From assembly GCA_016713585.1 (NCBI GenBank), contig JADJOV010000025.1, forward strand, positions 169,949-233,948: a stretch of DNA of 64,000 bases. The letters are read 5' to 3'. The notes under the pieces were generated by a model. The model worked only from the letters and a program-made list of their open reading frames with translations. It was not told where the DNA came from and ran no database searches. Shown here piece after piece: positions 1-9,536 of this stretch (the stretch's first letter is position 1; every line of letters begins with the position of its first letter). The DNA is from Bdellovibrionales bacterium. GTDB taxonomy: Bacteria > Bdellovibrionota > Bdellovibrionia > Bdellovibrionales > Bdellovibrionaceae. The position numbers and the translations under genes are program-made.

Positions 1-2
1 GT

Positions 3-1036
3 GAGACCGTTGATCCCTGGGTTTCTTTTGAGTTTCTCAAAAAGGCTTTTGGCGCAAATTATTCAGCCATTGAGATGAATCGGGGCTCACATCACCTGCT
101 AAAGAAGAGCGATTTTAAGCCCCACCGCGCCAATGAAGATCAGGCCTATGTCACCAACCAGAAAGATTCCTACAAAATTGAACGAAATGTTTGGTTTACT
201 GACAAGGACGAGCGCCAAGCTCTTTCTTTGAGATACTCGGATGTATTGTTTAATGAGACCAATGAATTTCAGCAAGTTCGAGTATTTGAGACCTTTGCTT
301 ATGGGAAAATGCTCGCAATTAACAACATGATTATGTGCACAGAGCGAGATGAAGCTCACTATCATGAAATGATTGTTCACCCCATTATGCAACTTCATGG
401 AAAACCTCAAAATATTCTGGTCATCGGGGCGGGGACGGCGGTACGATTCGAGAAGTTCTGAAGTACGACTCCGTTAAAAAAGTGACTATGGTTGAGATTG
501 ATGAAGCCGTGATCCGCGCCTCTAAGCTGCACCTTCCAGGTCTTGCCTGTGAGTTTTCAAATCCAAAGCTTGAGCTCATTGTTGGTGACGGTATTGACTT
601 CGTAGCTAAGGCTAAAGTCGAGTCCTATGATGTTATTATCGTTGACGGCTCTGACCCTGTGGGTCCCGCCCAAGGACTCTTCTCTGCTCAGTTTTATCGG
701 GATTGTCAAAAAGCCTTGAAATCTGATGGGCTATTGATCACTCAGGGCGAGTCTCCAATGTTTCACCAAAGCACCTTTGTTGAGCTCAATCGATGTTTGA
801 AATCAATTTTTGGCAGTCAAAAGGTGCACACGATTCTTTTCCATGCGACCACTTACCCTTCGGGAATGTGGAGTCTTCAGATGGCGACAAAGGCCTCGTT
901 AAATCCTAAGGCTGATTTTAACTGGAAAAATGCGGACACTTTTTGTCAGAGAAATAACCTCAAGTATTACAATGCGGATCTGCATACAGCTGCTCTTAGT
1001 CTACCGACTTTCGTCAGAGCATTGTTGGCCGAGTAG
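3..1036 (+). CDS. speE: SpeD-SpeE fusion (AdoMet decarboxylase C-terminus + spermidine synthase), 5'-partial, one frameshift
   Basis: The frame is open from base 3 and is cut by the window edge. The first ~25 residues (VDPW..FEFLKKAFGA) match the C-terminal part of class-1 bacterial S-adenosylmethionine decarboxylase, which normally ends near there. They run without a stop into a complete aminopropyltransferase: YGKMLAINN, DEAHYHEMI, the AdoMet-binding VIGGGDGG loop, VEIDE and VDGSDPVGP. This suggests one polypeptide that both makes decarboxylated AdoMet and transfers its aminopropyl group to putrescine. The frame breaks in the G-rich run at 426-434, where one extra G restores VIGGGDGGTIREVLKYD. 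The two halves read 75-461 and 482-1036. I take this as a homopolymer error rather than a dead gene, because both halves are otherwise well conserved. Whether the full SpeD domain lies upstream cannot be seen here. Confidence 0.85.
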
Positions 1037-1100
1037 TCTCGTGGTTTAATTCACGGCTGGACCTCCTTTTTTTGCATTTATTGCCGACTAATACCCAGAG

Positions 1101-2521
1101 ATGAGTTTAGAAAATAGAGTCCAAGCCGCATTCGTGAAAGAAACCTATGAGAGGACCATTCCTGGCTCCATTTTTGCCTTTTTTTAACCATTGTGGTCAT
1201 GACGTACCAATACAACTCCTCAGAGCTTGGGCGTCCTTTTATTTATATTGGCAGCGCGATCTGTGTTGTTCTGGCTTTCCGAGCGACAATTTCTATGCTC
1301 GGACTCAAGGGTATAATCAGCGCCTTTGCCTATCTGCCCCACCTCAAAGCGGCGCTCATCCTGAACTCTCTCTTATGGGGCATTATCTTCTGCCTGGATG
1401 CATGGTACGCCAAGAATGACGGCGTGGAAAAATTTATCTCATTTTCACTTATGATTGGAATTACAGGAGCCTCTCCGACAGCTCTGGTGACCGTGCCTTA
1501 TATTCAGAGGTTATTGTATTTCACTGCGCTCGTTGCGCCAGGAATTGTGTATTTCTATCGAATTGGAATTGGGGAAATTCCAACAAATTTTCTACCCCTA
1601 CCTGTGTCGCTAATTTTATTTCTATTCTACAATGTTGTCTCCGGAAAAAAGCTTCTTTCAATGCTTACCAAGAGCATTGAAAACACCTTGAGATTGGAAC
1701 TCGAACAAGAAAACCTCAGAAAGGCTCTCCAACAACTGAATGAAACTCAGAACGACCTCATGAATGAAAAGGCAAAAACTATTAACTCTGAACGCTTGAA
1801 CTTCCTCGGAAGCATGGCCGCGGGTGTAGCCCATGAAATTAATAATCCCCTGACAATTTCTGGTGGACAAGTCTTTAGAATTCAAAGCTTACTCGCTGCT
1901 GAACCTTGTCGAGAAAATTTGACAAAAATCGGACAGTTTGTCGAAAAAATCACTGAGATGAATGGCAGAATACGAAATATCGTTCGGGGACTTCAATATT
2001 TTTCACGAGAACGAAAAATCGAAAATCTCGAAATCTTTTCTCTCGGAGATCTGATGGAATTGAATTCTCATTTTTTTGCAGAGAGAATGAAATCCAAAGA
2101 GATTGAGTTTAGTGTTCAGTCTCCGCCCGATGTGGTGATTCTCGGTCAAAAAAACGAGATATCCCAAGCCCTGTTTAACCTGCTAGATAATGCCATCGAG
2201 GCCGTCCAGTCAGTCCCTCATAAAGTCATTTCAATCGCCTTTAAGGTCATCCTCAACCGCATTGAAATCACCGTTTCAGATAACGGACAAGGAATTAGCG
2301 CGGAAATTGGAGATCGAATTTTCGATCCGTTTTTTACAACAAAGGACGTTGGGCAAGGAACCGGTCTGGGACTTAGCGTGGCCCGAGGAATTATTCAGTC
2401 TCACGGGGGGACCTTGCATTTTACCAGCGTACAAGGAGCTACCACTTTTATGCTCACTCTCCCACTTGCTACTGCTGGTGGTGCCGTTGCACCTTCAGAA
2501 AATAGTCATACGGCTGCCTAA
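1101..2521 (+). CDS. Membrane sensor histidine kinase (frameshift near N-terminus)
   Basis: Inner-membrane two-component sensor kinase. The N-terminal ~150 residues form about five hydrophobic segments with no recognisable extracytoplasmic sensor domain. A short coiled coil follows, then HisKA with H-box VAHEINNPL (His codon at 1832), N-box NLLDNAIEA, G1 DNGQGIS, F-box FDPFFTTK and G2 GTGLGLS. No receiver domain and no response regulator lie next to it, so it is an orphan kinase. An apparent start at GTG 1193 would cut into the first membrane segment. The ATG at 1101 reads MSLENRVQ..TIPGSIFAFF and joins the kinase frame if the T7 run at 1179-1185 gains one T, giving a complete first helix. 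I prefer 1101. The signal and target are unknown; the neighbouring arsenic operon is convergent. Confidence 0.85.
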
Positions 2522-2568
2522 CGCCGCACAGGCAGTTTAGGATGGATGCTTGGTTTTTCCTATCCACT

Positions 2569-3198
2569 TCAGTTCAACTCCAAACCCTTTTCGTACAGTC
2601 GGCTCAAAAGCGCTGGAGGCAAATTGAGGTGAAATCCGACCTTCATGACTTGATTCAGTAGTGACTGTTTAAGAGTTCCATTTTTTTGAAATCGAATCGC
2701 GGATGTGGTGCTCAAAAAAGGAAGAATCTCTGGTTGGCATGTCTTGCGAAACTCATAGCAAAGCAAAGTGTCCTCAAAAATATCGACTTCGGGAATATCT
2801 TTGGTCCAAAGCTCTCGATCAAAGAAAATGCCATGGTCAAGGTAGACGATACCACGTTTTGGTCGGATTTTATTCGAGTACCATGAGGTAAAACTTAAAA
2901 TGGGGTTATGAATATCAAATTGGTGAGTAAAGCCACCCCAAGAAGGTTTTCGGTGACTGTCTCTGCTGAGCTGAATGAGAAAATCAATACCAGCAGAATC
3001 CGTATAAGAGCGTGGATGATGAAAGAGAATTATTTTTCCCTGTGACCGATGAAATCCAAGATTTAGTCTTTGCGCTCGGGAAGCGCCTTCCTTCAGGCCA
3101 ACAATAACAACCTCGATCTCGCTCAAACCCTTAAAATTCCGAAGTGATTCCTCGATCTCTGGACCGCTCGGTTCACCGGGGAAAACAACACTCAGCAT
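2569..3198 (-). CDS. Divergent TIGR04283-like arsenosugar-pathway glycosyltransferase homologue
   Basis: 209 residues, last gene of the arsenic operon, 45 bp after arsM, with AAGGAT 7 nt before the ATG. Several blocks align by eye with the TIGR04283 family of GT2-like transferases found beside arsM/arsS: GASRAQRLNLG (usually GRARQMNAGA), PSWGGFTHQF, HGIFFDRELW and the acidic IFEDTLLCYEFRK (usually MEDxELSRRL). The hallmark N-terminal motifs are missing. PVLNE is replaced by FPGEPSG, DGGS by VGLKEG, and the metal-binding HAD/DxD position reads HHPRS. It may therefore be catalytically altered, act on another donor, or work with the second TIGR04283-like protein at 12802. The family assignment is by motif only. 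Confidence 0.65.
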   Translation of the reverse strand: MLSVVFPGEPSGPEIEESLRNFKGLSEIEVVIVGLKEGASRAQRLNLGFHRSQGKIILFHHPRSYTDSAGIDFLIQLSRDSHRKPSWGGFTHQFDIHNPILSFTSWYSNKIRPKRGIVYLDHGIFFDRELWTKDIPEVDIFEDTLLCYEFRKTCQPEILPFLSTTSAIRFQKNGTLKQSLLNQVMKVGFHLNLPPALLSRLYEKGLELN

Positions 3199-3243
3199 TT
3201 GATATCCTTAGCTATTGCCTTAGAAAAATCAGAGTCATTCATA

Positions 3244-4293
3244 TCAGCAACAAGCTCCTATCTTATCTTCCAGCTTTCGGTCGGGGACTGGGCTGCAATC
3301 AAAGAGGCCAAAATGTTGTGACATGTTTCCGACGACTTTAAAATGTTCGCTGTGACGAGTTTTTTCAAGCATTAAAGCCGTGTTTCCGCAAACAGGTATG
3401 GGCTTGCCTGTTTCGAATGTGTGATGATCGTCCAACACAAAAGCGTTGGGTGCTTTTGAAATTGTTCCCAGATAGGTCGCAATCTGACCGTGGTCTTCGC
3501 AACGGTCTTCCAGTTCCAATTTAAAAGCTCGGACTGTCATCGAGTAAAATTCGATGAGTCCAGCTTTTAGTTTCATTTCCTCATCGATCAAATCGATCTT
3601 AGAGGTCGTCATAAGACGATAGTCATTACAGCCAATTTTTTGCATCATTCGGCGGAAGTCTTCTAAGTAGAGCGCTCCGCCCAAACATTCTCCAACGAAA
3701 ACATCATCATTTTTGAGTGCAGCAGGGACCCGTCGATTTGAAAAGACGTCGGAAAAATAAAATTCCCCACCGGGTTTCAGGACTCGAAAGACCTCGGAAA
3801 AAACGCGGTCCTTACAAGGTGACAAATTGATGACACAGTTGGAGGTGACCAAATCAACAGAATTGTTTTTAACGCCCGTGCTTTCTAGGTCCTCAATGTA
3901 GCCTTTGATGAAAGAGATATTCGGTTTTTGAAAGCCAAATTTTTTCGTGTGATAATTGATATGTCGTTCGGCAACTTCGATTTGTTCCTCGGTCATGTCG
4001 ACGCCTATCACGCGGCCATTTGGTCCAACCAATTTGGACAAAAGAAAACAATCACGACCAGAGCCGCTGCCAAGATCTAAGACCGTCATTCCCTCTAAAT
4101 TAGAGGGAATGGGTGAGCCACACCCATAGAACTTTTCTTTCACTTCATCATGAATTTCTTTGAGGATATTGCGTAAATAAAGAGGCATGCTTTCGGTCGA
4201 GCAGCAGGCACTTGTCTTTAAATCCTGACTCGTTTTTAAGACCTTGCCATAATATTCCTTAACGCTATCGAGGCCTTTGAATTCTGTTTCCAT
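3244..4293 (-). CDS. arsM: Arsenite S-adenosylmethionine methyltransferase ArsM
   Basis: 350 residues; cytoplasmic enzyme that methylates As(III) using AdoMet. It has the Rossmann motif I VLDLGSGSGRDC (residues ~71-82), acidic motif GVDMTEEQ, and LKPGGEFYFSDV. The four cysteines expected for ArsM are present: C31 (in a CCS motif), C58 (YGCGSP), C153 (SNCVINLSPC) and C203 (GECLGG). The 50-residue spacing between the last two matches characterised ArsM proteins. The C-terminus ends IGACC, a further thiol pair. The start at 4293 is chosen over an upstream ATG because AAGGAG lies just before it and METEFKGLDSVKEYYG is a typical N-terminus. It follows arsS by 17 bp, so the pair is presumably co-translated. 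The expected product for ArsS is dimethylarsenite. Confidence 0.95.
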   Translation of the reverse strand: METEFKGLDSVKEYYGKVLKTSQDLKTSACCSTESMPLYLRNILKEIHDEVKEKFYGCGSPIPSNLEGMTVLDLGSGSGRDCFLLSKLVGPNGRVIGVDMTEEQIEVAERHINYHTKKFGFQKPNISFIKGYIEDLESTGVKNNSVDLVTSNCVINLSPCKDRVFSEVFRVLKPGGEFYFSDVFSNRRVPAALKNDDVFVGECLGGALYLEDFRRMMQKIGCNDYRLMTTSKIDLIDEEMKLKAGLIEFYSMTVRAFKLELEDRCEDHGQIATYLGTISKAPNAFVLDDHHTFETGKPIPVCGNTALMLEKTRHSEHFKVVGNMSQHFGLFDCSPVPDRKLEDKIGACC

Positions 4294-4310
4294 AAAATCT
4301 CCTTCAATAT

Positions 4311-5264
4311 TTACTCGATGGATCCGCCACAAGAGCTGCCGGCGCCCGCCGTGCAGGCATAACAATGATTGGCGAAAGTTATGTTCTCATTTTCTAACTC
4401 ATCAAAACTTGCAAGATCCCAGACGGTGGTTTTTCCTCGAGACAACGGCAGCTCCAACATCTGATTAAAATCGCAGTCAAAAACTTCACCGTTCCACGCG
4501 ATTGAAACTAGATCACGGCACATAATTCCTTTTGCAGCTGTCGGATTGAAGCTGTTAGCCAGAAGCTCCATATAGGAATCCAGTCGTCCTGACTTCTCCA
4601 GGTCCTTCAAAAATCTTTTGATCGGCATATTTGTGATTGTATAAAGCTGATTGAATTCAATATTGAAAAGCTCTTTGAGCTCTTTTTTATAGTCACTCTC
4701 TAATTTCTGTTGCGCCGGCGGTAAGAAGGGACCAGTTGGATTGTAGACAAGGTCAAGTATAAATCCTGATCCAATTTGACCATATCCCAAAGCGTTGAGG
4801 CTCAAGATCGCCTCGATGCTTTTGTCGAATACTCCTCGGCCACGTTGTTTCTCCACGTTTTCTTTTGAGTAACAGGGAAGGGATGCAACAATATGCACCT
4901 GATTGTGTTTTAGAAAGTGCATTGTTTCTTCCTGTCCCGGTTCGTACAGAACGGTCAGATTGCATCGATCTATGACTTTTTTTCCTAAAGCTCTTGCTGT
5001 GATAACCAAATTTTTGAAATGAGGATTTAACTCTGGTGCGCCACCGGTCAGATCGACTGTGGTGATATTTTTGGAAGTTTTTAGCAAATCAATGACCCTG
5101 CTGACGGTTGCTTCCGTCATATTTTCTGTCCTTTTTGGTCCGGCTTCGACGTGGCAATGATGGCATGCCAGATTGCACAATCTTCCGATATTCACTTGAA
5201 GGATTTGTGAAGCTTTTCGCACCAAATGAAGTGAAGCAACTCTGTCCGAAAAAGGCGCAATCAT
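4311..5264 (-). CDS. arsS: Arsenosugar biosynthesis radical SAM protein ArsS (Cys form)
   Basis: 317 residues. Radical SAM enzyme with the 4Fe-4S motif CNLACHHC near residue 30, the DLTGGAPELNP glycine-rich region, and a Cys-rich C-terminal domain (IMCRD..NGEVFDCDFNQML and HCYACTAGAGSSCGG). In the family, ArsS attaches the AdoMet-derived 5'-deoxyadenosyl group to dimethylated arsenic, giving the precursor of oxo-arsenosugars. Some homologues have selenocysteine in the terminal SSxGG motif; here the codon is an ordinary Cys. The ATG overlaps the PiT stop (ATGA) and arsM follows by 17 bp, so the three genes are translationally linked. Confidence 0.95.
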   Translation of the reverse strand: MIAPFSDRVASLHLVRKASQILQVNIGRLCNLACHHCHVEAGPKRTENMTEATVSRVIDLLKTSKNITTVDLTGGAPELNPHFKNLVITARALGKKVIDRCNLTVLYEPGQEETMHFLKHNQVHIVASLPCYSKENVEKQRGRGVFDKSIEAILSLNALGYGQIGSGFILDLVYNPTGPFLPPAQQKLESDYKKELKELFNIEFNQLYTITNMPIKRFLKDLEKSGRLDSYMELLANSFNPTAAKGIMCRDLVSIAWNGEVFDCDFNQMLELPLSRGKTTVWDLASFDELENENITFANHCYACTAGAGSSCGGSIE

Positions 5265-6391
5265 TCAAAGCTCCTGAGTAGAAGAAAACTAACATACCCA
5301 AGAGCTGCCGCAACAGGGAGGGTAATGATCCAAGAGTTCACGATCTTGAATATGGTCATCCATCGAGCTTGCTTGGTCACGCTCCCAATTCCAAATAAGG
5401 CACCGCAGGAAACATGGGTCGTTGAAACAGGCATGCCTGAAAGGGAGGCTCCAGTGACAATAAGACTTGTTATAAAATTAGCAGTAAATCCTTGGCCATC
5501 ATTCATTTCCGTAATTTCTAGAGACATTTTTTGGGCGACTTTTCTCGACATCAGAATTCCTCCCACAGCCATAACAACTCCGACCATACTCAACGCGACG
5601 ATCGGGGATAGGGTGCTGGTCACCAACAAAATTGCAGCAATTTTGGGGGTGTCATTCAGTCCCCTAGCAAAACTCACAAGTCCTGCGCTGAAAAAATGGA
5701 GAGAGTCCAAAAATGATTTGGCATTGATTTCACCCATTTGCCCGACATACCGCTGTTCACATGTGACTTGGGTCCCAATTGAAATGCTAGGAAACGAGGT
5801 CATCTGAAGTGAGGCCTGAGAAGCACTGCCATCCACAATGCCAGCAGGGGCGGTCGAGATAACTTCATTACCAATGCAAAGACAGCTTTTTCTAGAGATA
5901 CCCATTTTTTTTCTTAAGTAACTAAACAAAGGGTAAAGGATTAGGGTCAAGGCAATGGCCAAAAATGGACTGAGCAGCAGGGGTAGAAAAAAAGAACCGA
6001 ACAGTTTGTTGACATTCACGCCGGCACTGGAGGCAAGGAGTCCGGATCCGACTAGGGCACCGGTTAACGCATGAGTGGTAGAAATGGGAAATCCTAACCG
6101 TGTCGCCAGGTAGACAGTGATTGCTGCTGCCATTGCGACAGAAGTGGTAAACGATGATAGTTGGACAACTTCATCGGGCACCAAACCTTTTCCAGAGAAG
6201 GTGCTCACCAATTCATGCGCTAAGAACAATGCTACGCAAGATCCAGCGAAAGTTGTCAGAGTCGCCCATGTTAATGCAATTTTGGAGCTTGCTGTTTTGC
6301 TGCCAAAAAGAGTGGCAACACCCTTAAAGTTATCATTAGCACCATTGGCGAAGGCCAGAAATAGACCTGACAGAATGAGTAATAATATCAC
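5261..6391 (-). CDS. PiT-family inorganic phosphate (arsenate?) permease
   Basis: 376 residues with about ten membrane segments and the two diagnostic repeats of PiT transporters, FANGANDNFKG near the N-terminus and SFARGLNDTPKI in the second half. It is shorter than E. coli PitA, with a compact central loop. Start is GTG at 6389-6391 behind GGAGG; it begins directly after the stop of the flavoprotein gene and overlaps arsS by 4 bp. PiT proteins take up metal-phosphate and can carry arsenate. Being locked between a redox enzyme and arsS suggests it supplies phosphate or arsenate to this pathway, or replaces arsenate-limited phosphate uptake; this role is inferred. Confidence 0.9.
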   Translation of the reverse strand: MILLLILSGLFLAFANGANDNFKGVATLFGSKTASSKIALTWATLTTFAGSCVALFLAHELVSTFSGKGLVPDEVVQLSSFTTSVAMAAAITVYLATRLGFPISTTHALTGALVGSGLLASSAGVNVNKLFGSFFLPLLLSPFLAIALTLILYPLFSYLRKKMGISRKSCLCIGNEVISTAPAGIVDGSASQASLQMTSFPSISIGTQVTCEQRYVGQMGEINAKSFLDSLHFFSAGLVSFARGLNDTPKIAAILLVTSTLSPIVALSMVGVVMAVGGILMSRKVAQKMSLEITEMNDGQGFTANFITSLIVTGASLSGMPVSTTHVSCGALFGIGSVTKQARWMTIFKIVNSWIITLPVAAALGYVSFLLLRSFE

Positions 6392-7807
6392 TTAGGATCT
6401 CCTCCAGGTGTGAAACTTTGCAAGAATCTTCAAAATTCCTTGCGGGGCATTTTGTTTTTTCCAAATTCCCGCGGCGTATTTATTGGCTTCGGCGAATGTG
6501 GGATAGATATGAATGGTCCCTAAAATTTTGTTCATCCCAAGACCATATTTCATCGCCGTGACATACTCGGCAATGATGTCACCAGCGTGGTTGCCCACAA
6601 TCGTGACACCTAAAATCTTGTCGCTGCCTTTCGCGGTCAAGACTTTGACAAAGCCCTGGGCTTCATTTTCAGCGATAGCTCGATCAAGATCATCAATTCC
6701 ATATTTGGAAATCTGGTATGAAATACCTTGGGCGTTGGCTTCTTGCTCATTCAGACCCACGCGAGCAACTTCTGGATCTGTAAATGTGCACCAAGGAATC
6801 ACGCGGTAATCGACTTTGTATTTCTTGAAAGGGCTGAAAAGTGCATTCACAGCGACGTACCATGCTTGATGGGCGGCTGCGTGGGTAAATTGATAGGGGC
6901 CGGTGACATCTCCACAGACATAAATATTGGGATAGTTCGTCGTGCTTAGGTATTCGTCGGCAACAATGGTGCCCTGTTTTGAAATTTCAACCTTCAACTC
7001 CTCAAGCCCAAAGCCCTTCACATTGGCTTTTCGTCCCAGTGCGACCAAGATTTCATCAAAGGGAATCTTAACTTCAACTCCCTCGTGCTCACACACTAGA
7101 ATCTTGTTAGGACTCTCTATTCGCAGAGCCTTATGGCCAGTCAGAACCGAAATGCCTTCTTTTTCAAATTTTTCGGAAACATAGAGAGATGCATCTTCGT
7201 CTTCCCGAATCATCACCCGAGAAGCCATTTCTACGATTGTCACATCTGAACCAAAGCGCGCAAAGCTTTGTGCTAGTTCACAGCCAATAGGGCCACCGCC
7301 AAGAACAATCAAGCGCTCCGGCAATTGACGGATGTTCCAGACATTGTCGCTTGTCAAATATTTAATCTCTGAAAGACCAGGAATTGCAGGGACCAAAGGG
7401 CCCGCTCCTGTCGCAATCACAATATTTTTTGTTGTTCGAACTTTTCCCTCGACTTCGACTTCATAGGGAGAAAGCACCTTAGCATGGCCTTGGATGCATT
7501 CCACTCCGAGGCTCGAGTAGCGCTCGACTGAATCATGGGGTTCAATTTCTTTGACGACCCGCTGAACGCGCTCCATGACTTTATCGAACTCAACCTGGGC
7601 CGGAAGGGCATTGAACCCGAACTCATTGGCGCGCCTAAAATAGGAAAGAATTTTCGCGGATCGGATAAGCGCTTTGCTTGGGACACAGCCGGTGTTGAGG
7701 CAGTCCCCACCCATTCTATGCTTTTCCACCAGTGCAACTTTCGCCTTAACCGCAGAGGCTATGTAAGCAGAAACGAGACCAGCTGAGCCTCCTCCTATAA
7801 CAACCAT
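6392..7807 (-). CDS. Mercuric-reductase-like FAD/NAD(P)-disulfide oxidoreductase
   Basis: 471 residues of the pyridine nucleotide-disulfide oxidoreductase family. It shows the FAD site VVIGGGSAG, redox-active disulfide GGDCLNTGCVPSK, NAD(P) site VLGGGPIGCELAQ, second FAD motif YVCGDVTGPYQFTH and the dimerisation domain. It lacks the N-terminal MerA metal-binding domain and the C-terminal vicinal Cys pair of true mercuric reductase, so mercury reduction is unlikely. A thiol-disulfide or arsenic redox role is possible. The ATG (7805-7807) is the only in-frame start: a TAA lies eight codons upstream, giving a shortened N-terminus. It overlaps the TVP38 gene by 13 bp, so translation is probably coupled. 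Confidence 0.9.
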   Translation of the reverse strand: MVVIGGGSAGLVSAYIASAVKAKVALVEKHRMGGDCLNTGCVPSKALIRSAKILSYFRRANEFGFNALPAQVEFDKVMERVQRVVKEIEPHDSVERYSSLGVECIQGHAKVLSPYEVEVEGKVRTTKNIVIATGAGPLVPAIPGLSEIKYLTSDNVWNIRQLPERLIVLGGGPIGCELAQSFARFGSDVTIVEMASRVMIREDEDASLYVSEKFEKEGISVLTGHKALRIESPNKILVCEHEGVEVKIPFDEILVALGRKANVKGFGLEELKVEISKQGTIVADEYLSTTNYPNIYVCGDVTGPYQFTHAAAHQAWYVAVNALFSPFKKYKVDYRVIPWCTFTDPEVARVGLNEQEANAQGISYQISKYGIDDLDRAIAENEAQGFVKVLTAKGSDKILGVTIVGNHAGDIIAEYVTAMKYGLGMNKILGTIHIYPTFAEANKYAAGIWKKQNAPQGILKILAKFHTWRRS

Positions 7808-8550
7808 GTTGTAGTCGAAATGTTTTGGCTTTTATACTTCTTCAAATGCTTGTGCGCCTTCAGAGCACCAAGAAACCATTTCGAAAGAAGTGGCAATATT
7901 CCAATCATCGCAAATGAGAGAAGAAGATTCAGCGACAGGATGCCTTTCAACGAATCAATTTGCGCTAGCTGGGTCCCTGCGTTCACAAACGCAATTGTTC
8001 CGGGAAGCATTCCCAATTGGCTGACGAAAAAGTAGGTCATGACTTTGATCGGCGTCAGACCCATCACCAGATTGACGAGGAAGAAAGGAAAGATAGGAAC
8101 CAGTCGTAAAGTAAAAAGATAGAAAGCACCTTCCCTCGCGACTCCTTGATTAATGTTCGCTAGTTTGTCTTTGAATTTGCTCTGAATAAAGTCATGCAAA
8201 AGAAAGCGAGAGGTTAGAAATGCCAGGGTCGCACCAATAGTGCTCGAAAACGATACCAGCACCGTTCCGATTCCAACTCCAAATATCGCACCACCGCCAA
8301 TGGTCAGAATCGCCGCCCCAGGAAGAGAAAGAGCAGTTGAAATAACGTAGAGTAGAACAAACAAGCCAGCTATCGACCATGGATTCTCTGAATAATAATT
8401 CTGAATCGAACTGTGATGAGTTTTGAGACTTTCCAGGGATAAATATTGATCAAGGCCGAACCACCTAAAGCCTAGGAAAAGCGCAAAAACGACGACCAAA
8501 ATGGATATTTTCATAACCCAATTTCGCTGAGCAGATTTCGATTTTTTCAT
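7795..8550 (-). CDS. TVP38/TMEM64-family inner membrane protein
   Basis: 251 residues, about six hydrophobic segments. The central GGGAIFGVGIGTVLVSFSS region and the later FLTSRFLLHDFIQSKF and FTLRLVPIFPFFLVNLVMG blocks are characteristic of the TVP38/TMEM64 (SNARE-associated/DedA-like) family. GGAG lies 5 nt before the ATG. Genes of this family are frequently paired with a mercuric-reductase-like flavoprotein, as here (13-bp overlap). The molecular role is unknown; DedA relatives are now linked to lipid scrambling and membrane stress. Within this operon it may support membrane handling of an arsenolipid or of phosphate, but that is inference. Confidence 0.9.
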   Translation of the reverse strand: MKKSKSAQRNWVMKISILVVVFALFLGFRWFGLDQYLSLESLKTHHSSIQNYYSENPWSIAGLFVLLYVISTALSLPGAAILTIGGGAIFGVGIGTVLVSFSSTIGATLAFLTSRFLLHDFIQSKFKDKLANINQGVAREGAFYLFTLRLVPIFPFFLVNLVMGLTPIKVMTYFFVSQLGMLPGTIAFVNAGTQLAQIDSLKGILSLNLLLSFAMIGILPLLSKWFLGALKAHKHLKKYKSQNISTTTWLL

Positions 8551-8600
8551 AAGGACTCCACCAAGGATATCATTAGGGTTGCTTGACTCATCACAGGTCC

Positions 8601-9536
8601 TTATTTGTTGAGGTTCCAGTCATATCTTGAATATTCGATATCAAAGTTTTTTTCTTTCAACAGTTGTTCTTGCTCTGGACCGTCAGCAAATACTGCCGAA
8701 TATTTGCGTAAAAATTCATGGACAGAATTAATCCCTTGCCAAAACTTTTCAAAGTCTTCGGCATACCAGTCGAAAATTTTTGAGATGATGACTTTTTGGT
8801 CTCAACTCGATTTCTTTCTCGATCGCTGAGGAAATTTTTCGTCACTGCTTCAAGTTGATTTTCCAAACGACTGGCCACAAAGGCTTCTGGTGCTAAGGCC
8901 GGGCAGCCGATCGATGCACAGTTGACTGCGAAATGGATTCGAGGCTCCTGGAATAGAGGATCTTTGCGAATAATTCCATGCTCGATCTCATCCAGACTGA
9001 GCTTTTCTCCAAAAAGAGATATAAATTTTCTCTTCCATGGTGAGCTCAGAAAACTTCCAAGATCTTTAATCGAATTGATATTTGGATTTCTCACAATAAG
9101 ATCAATAGTAAAAGCGTTGTAAGCGTTGATGAGAAAAGCCAATTTTTCATCCCTCTTCATCGAGTTAAACTGGCCTCGAGAGACTGAGCTCAAAGCCTTC
9201 AGGTAGACATCTAGTTGGCCTTTATCTATTTTTGCATAATCAACAGTTGTCGCTTGGCCATTTCGCAGGACCTTCACGTGGGCCTTCAGTATTTGATTGA
9301 AGACCGTGTGTTCATGGTCGAAGGAGGCGTCCTTTTTTTCAGCGACCGCTCTTTTGAGCTCCACCAATTTCTTTTCTTGTTCTTGTTGAATCTTCTGAAT
9401 CATTCCACTTTCAAATTGGGGGCTAGAGCCGCCGGCTGCGCCGGCCGACCCGCCTGATCCTCCCGAGGAACCCGAGGCGTTGCCAAAAGTTGAAAAAAAG
9501 GGTCAGTGAAATGAATAGACTGATAGGTAAAAGCAT
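8601..9536 (-). CDS. Exported DUF547 protein (two frameshifts)
   Basis: DUF547 protein with signal peptide (MLLPISLFISLTLF), then a Gly/Ser/Ala linker and the DUF547 domain: FLINAYNAFTIDLI, WKRKFISLFG, DEIEHGIIRKDPLFQEPRIHFAVNCASIGCPAL. The ATG shares its A with the stop of the beta-barrel gene (TAATG). The frame breaks at A7 (9493-9499), where one base fewer joins the signal peptide to the SGSSGGSGGSAG linker. It breaks again at T5 (8793-8797), where one more base restores the terminal ISKIFDWYAEDFEKFW and DIEYSRYDWNLN and ends at 8601. An undisturbed readable frame covers only 8657-9403. DUF547 domains resemble papain-like folds, but no activity is established. Confidence 0.8.

Noticed and set aside
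6392..7807. Mercury resistance operon
   Set aside because: The reductase-like protein lacks the MerA N-terminal domain and C-terminal Cys pair, and no merT/merP/merR genes are present.
8790..8800. Programmed -1 frameshift in the DUF547 gene (ACC AAA AAG)
   Set aside because: The zero-frame context gives a poor slippery heptamer, there is no clear stimulatory structure, and the same gene has a second homopolymer break.
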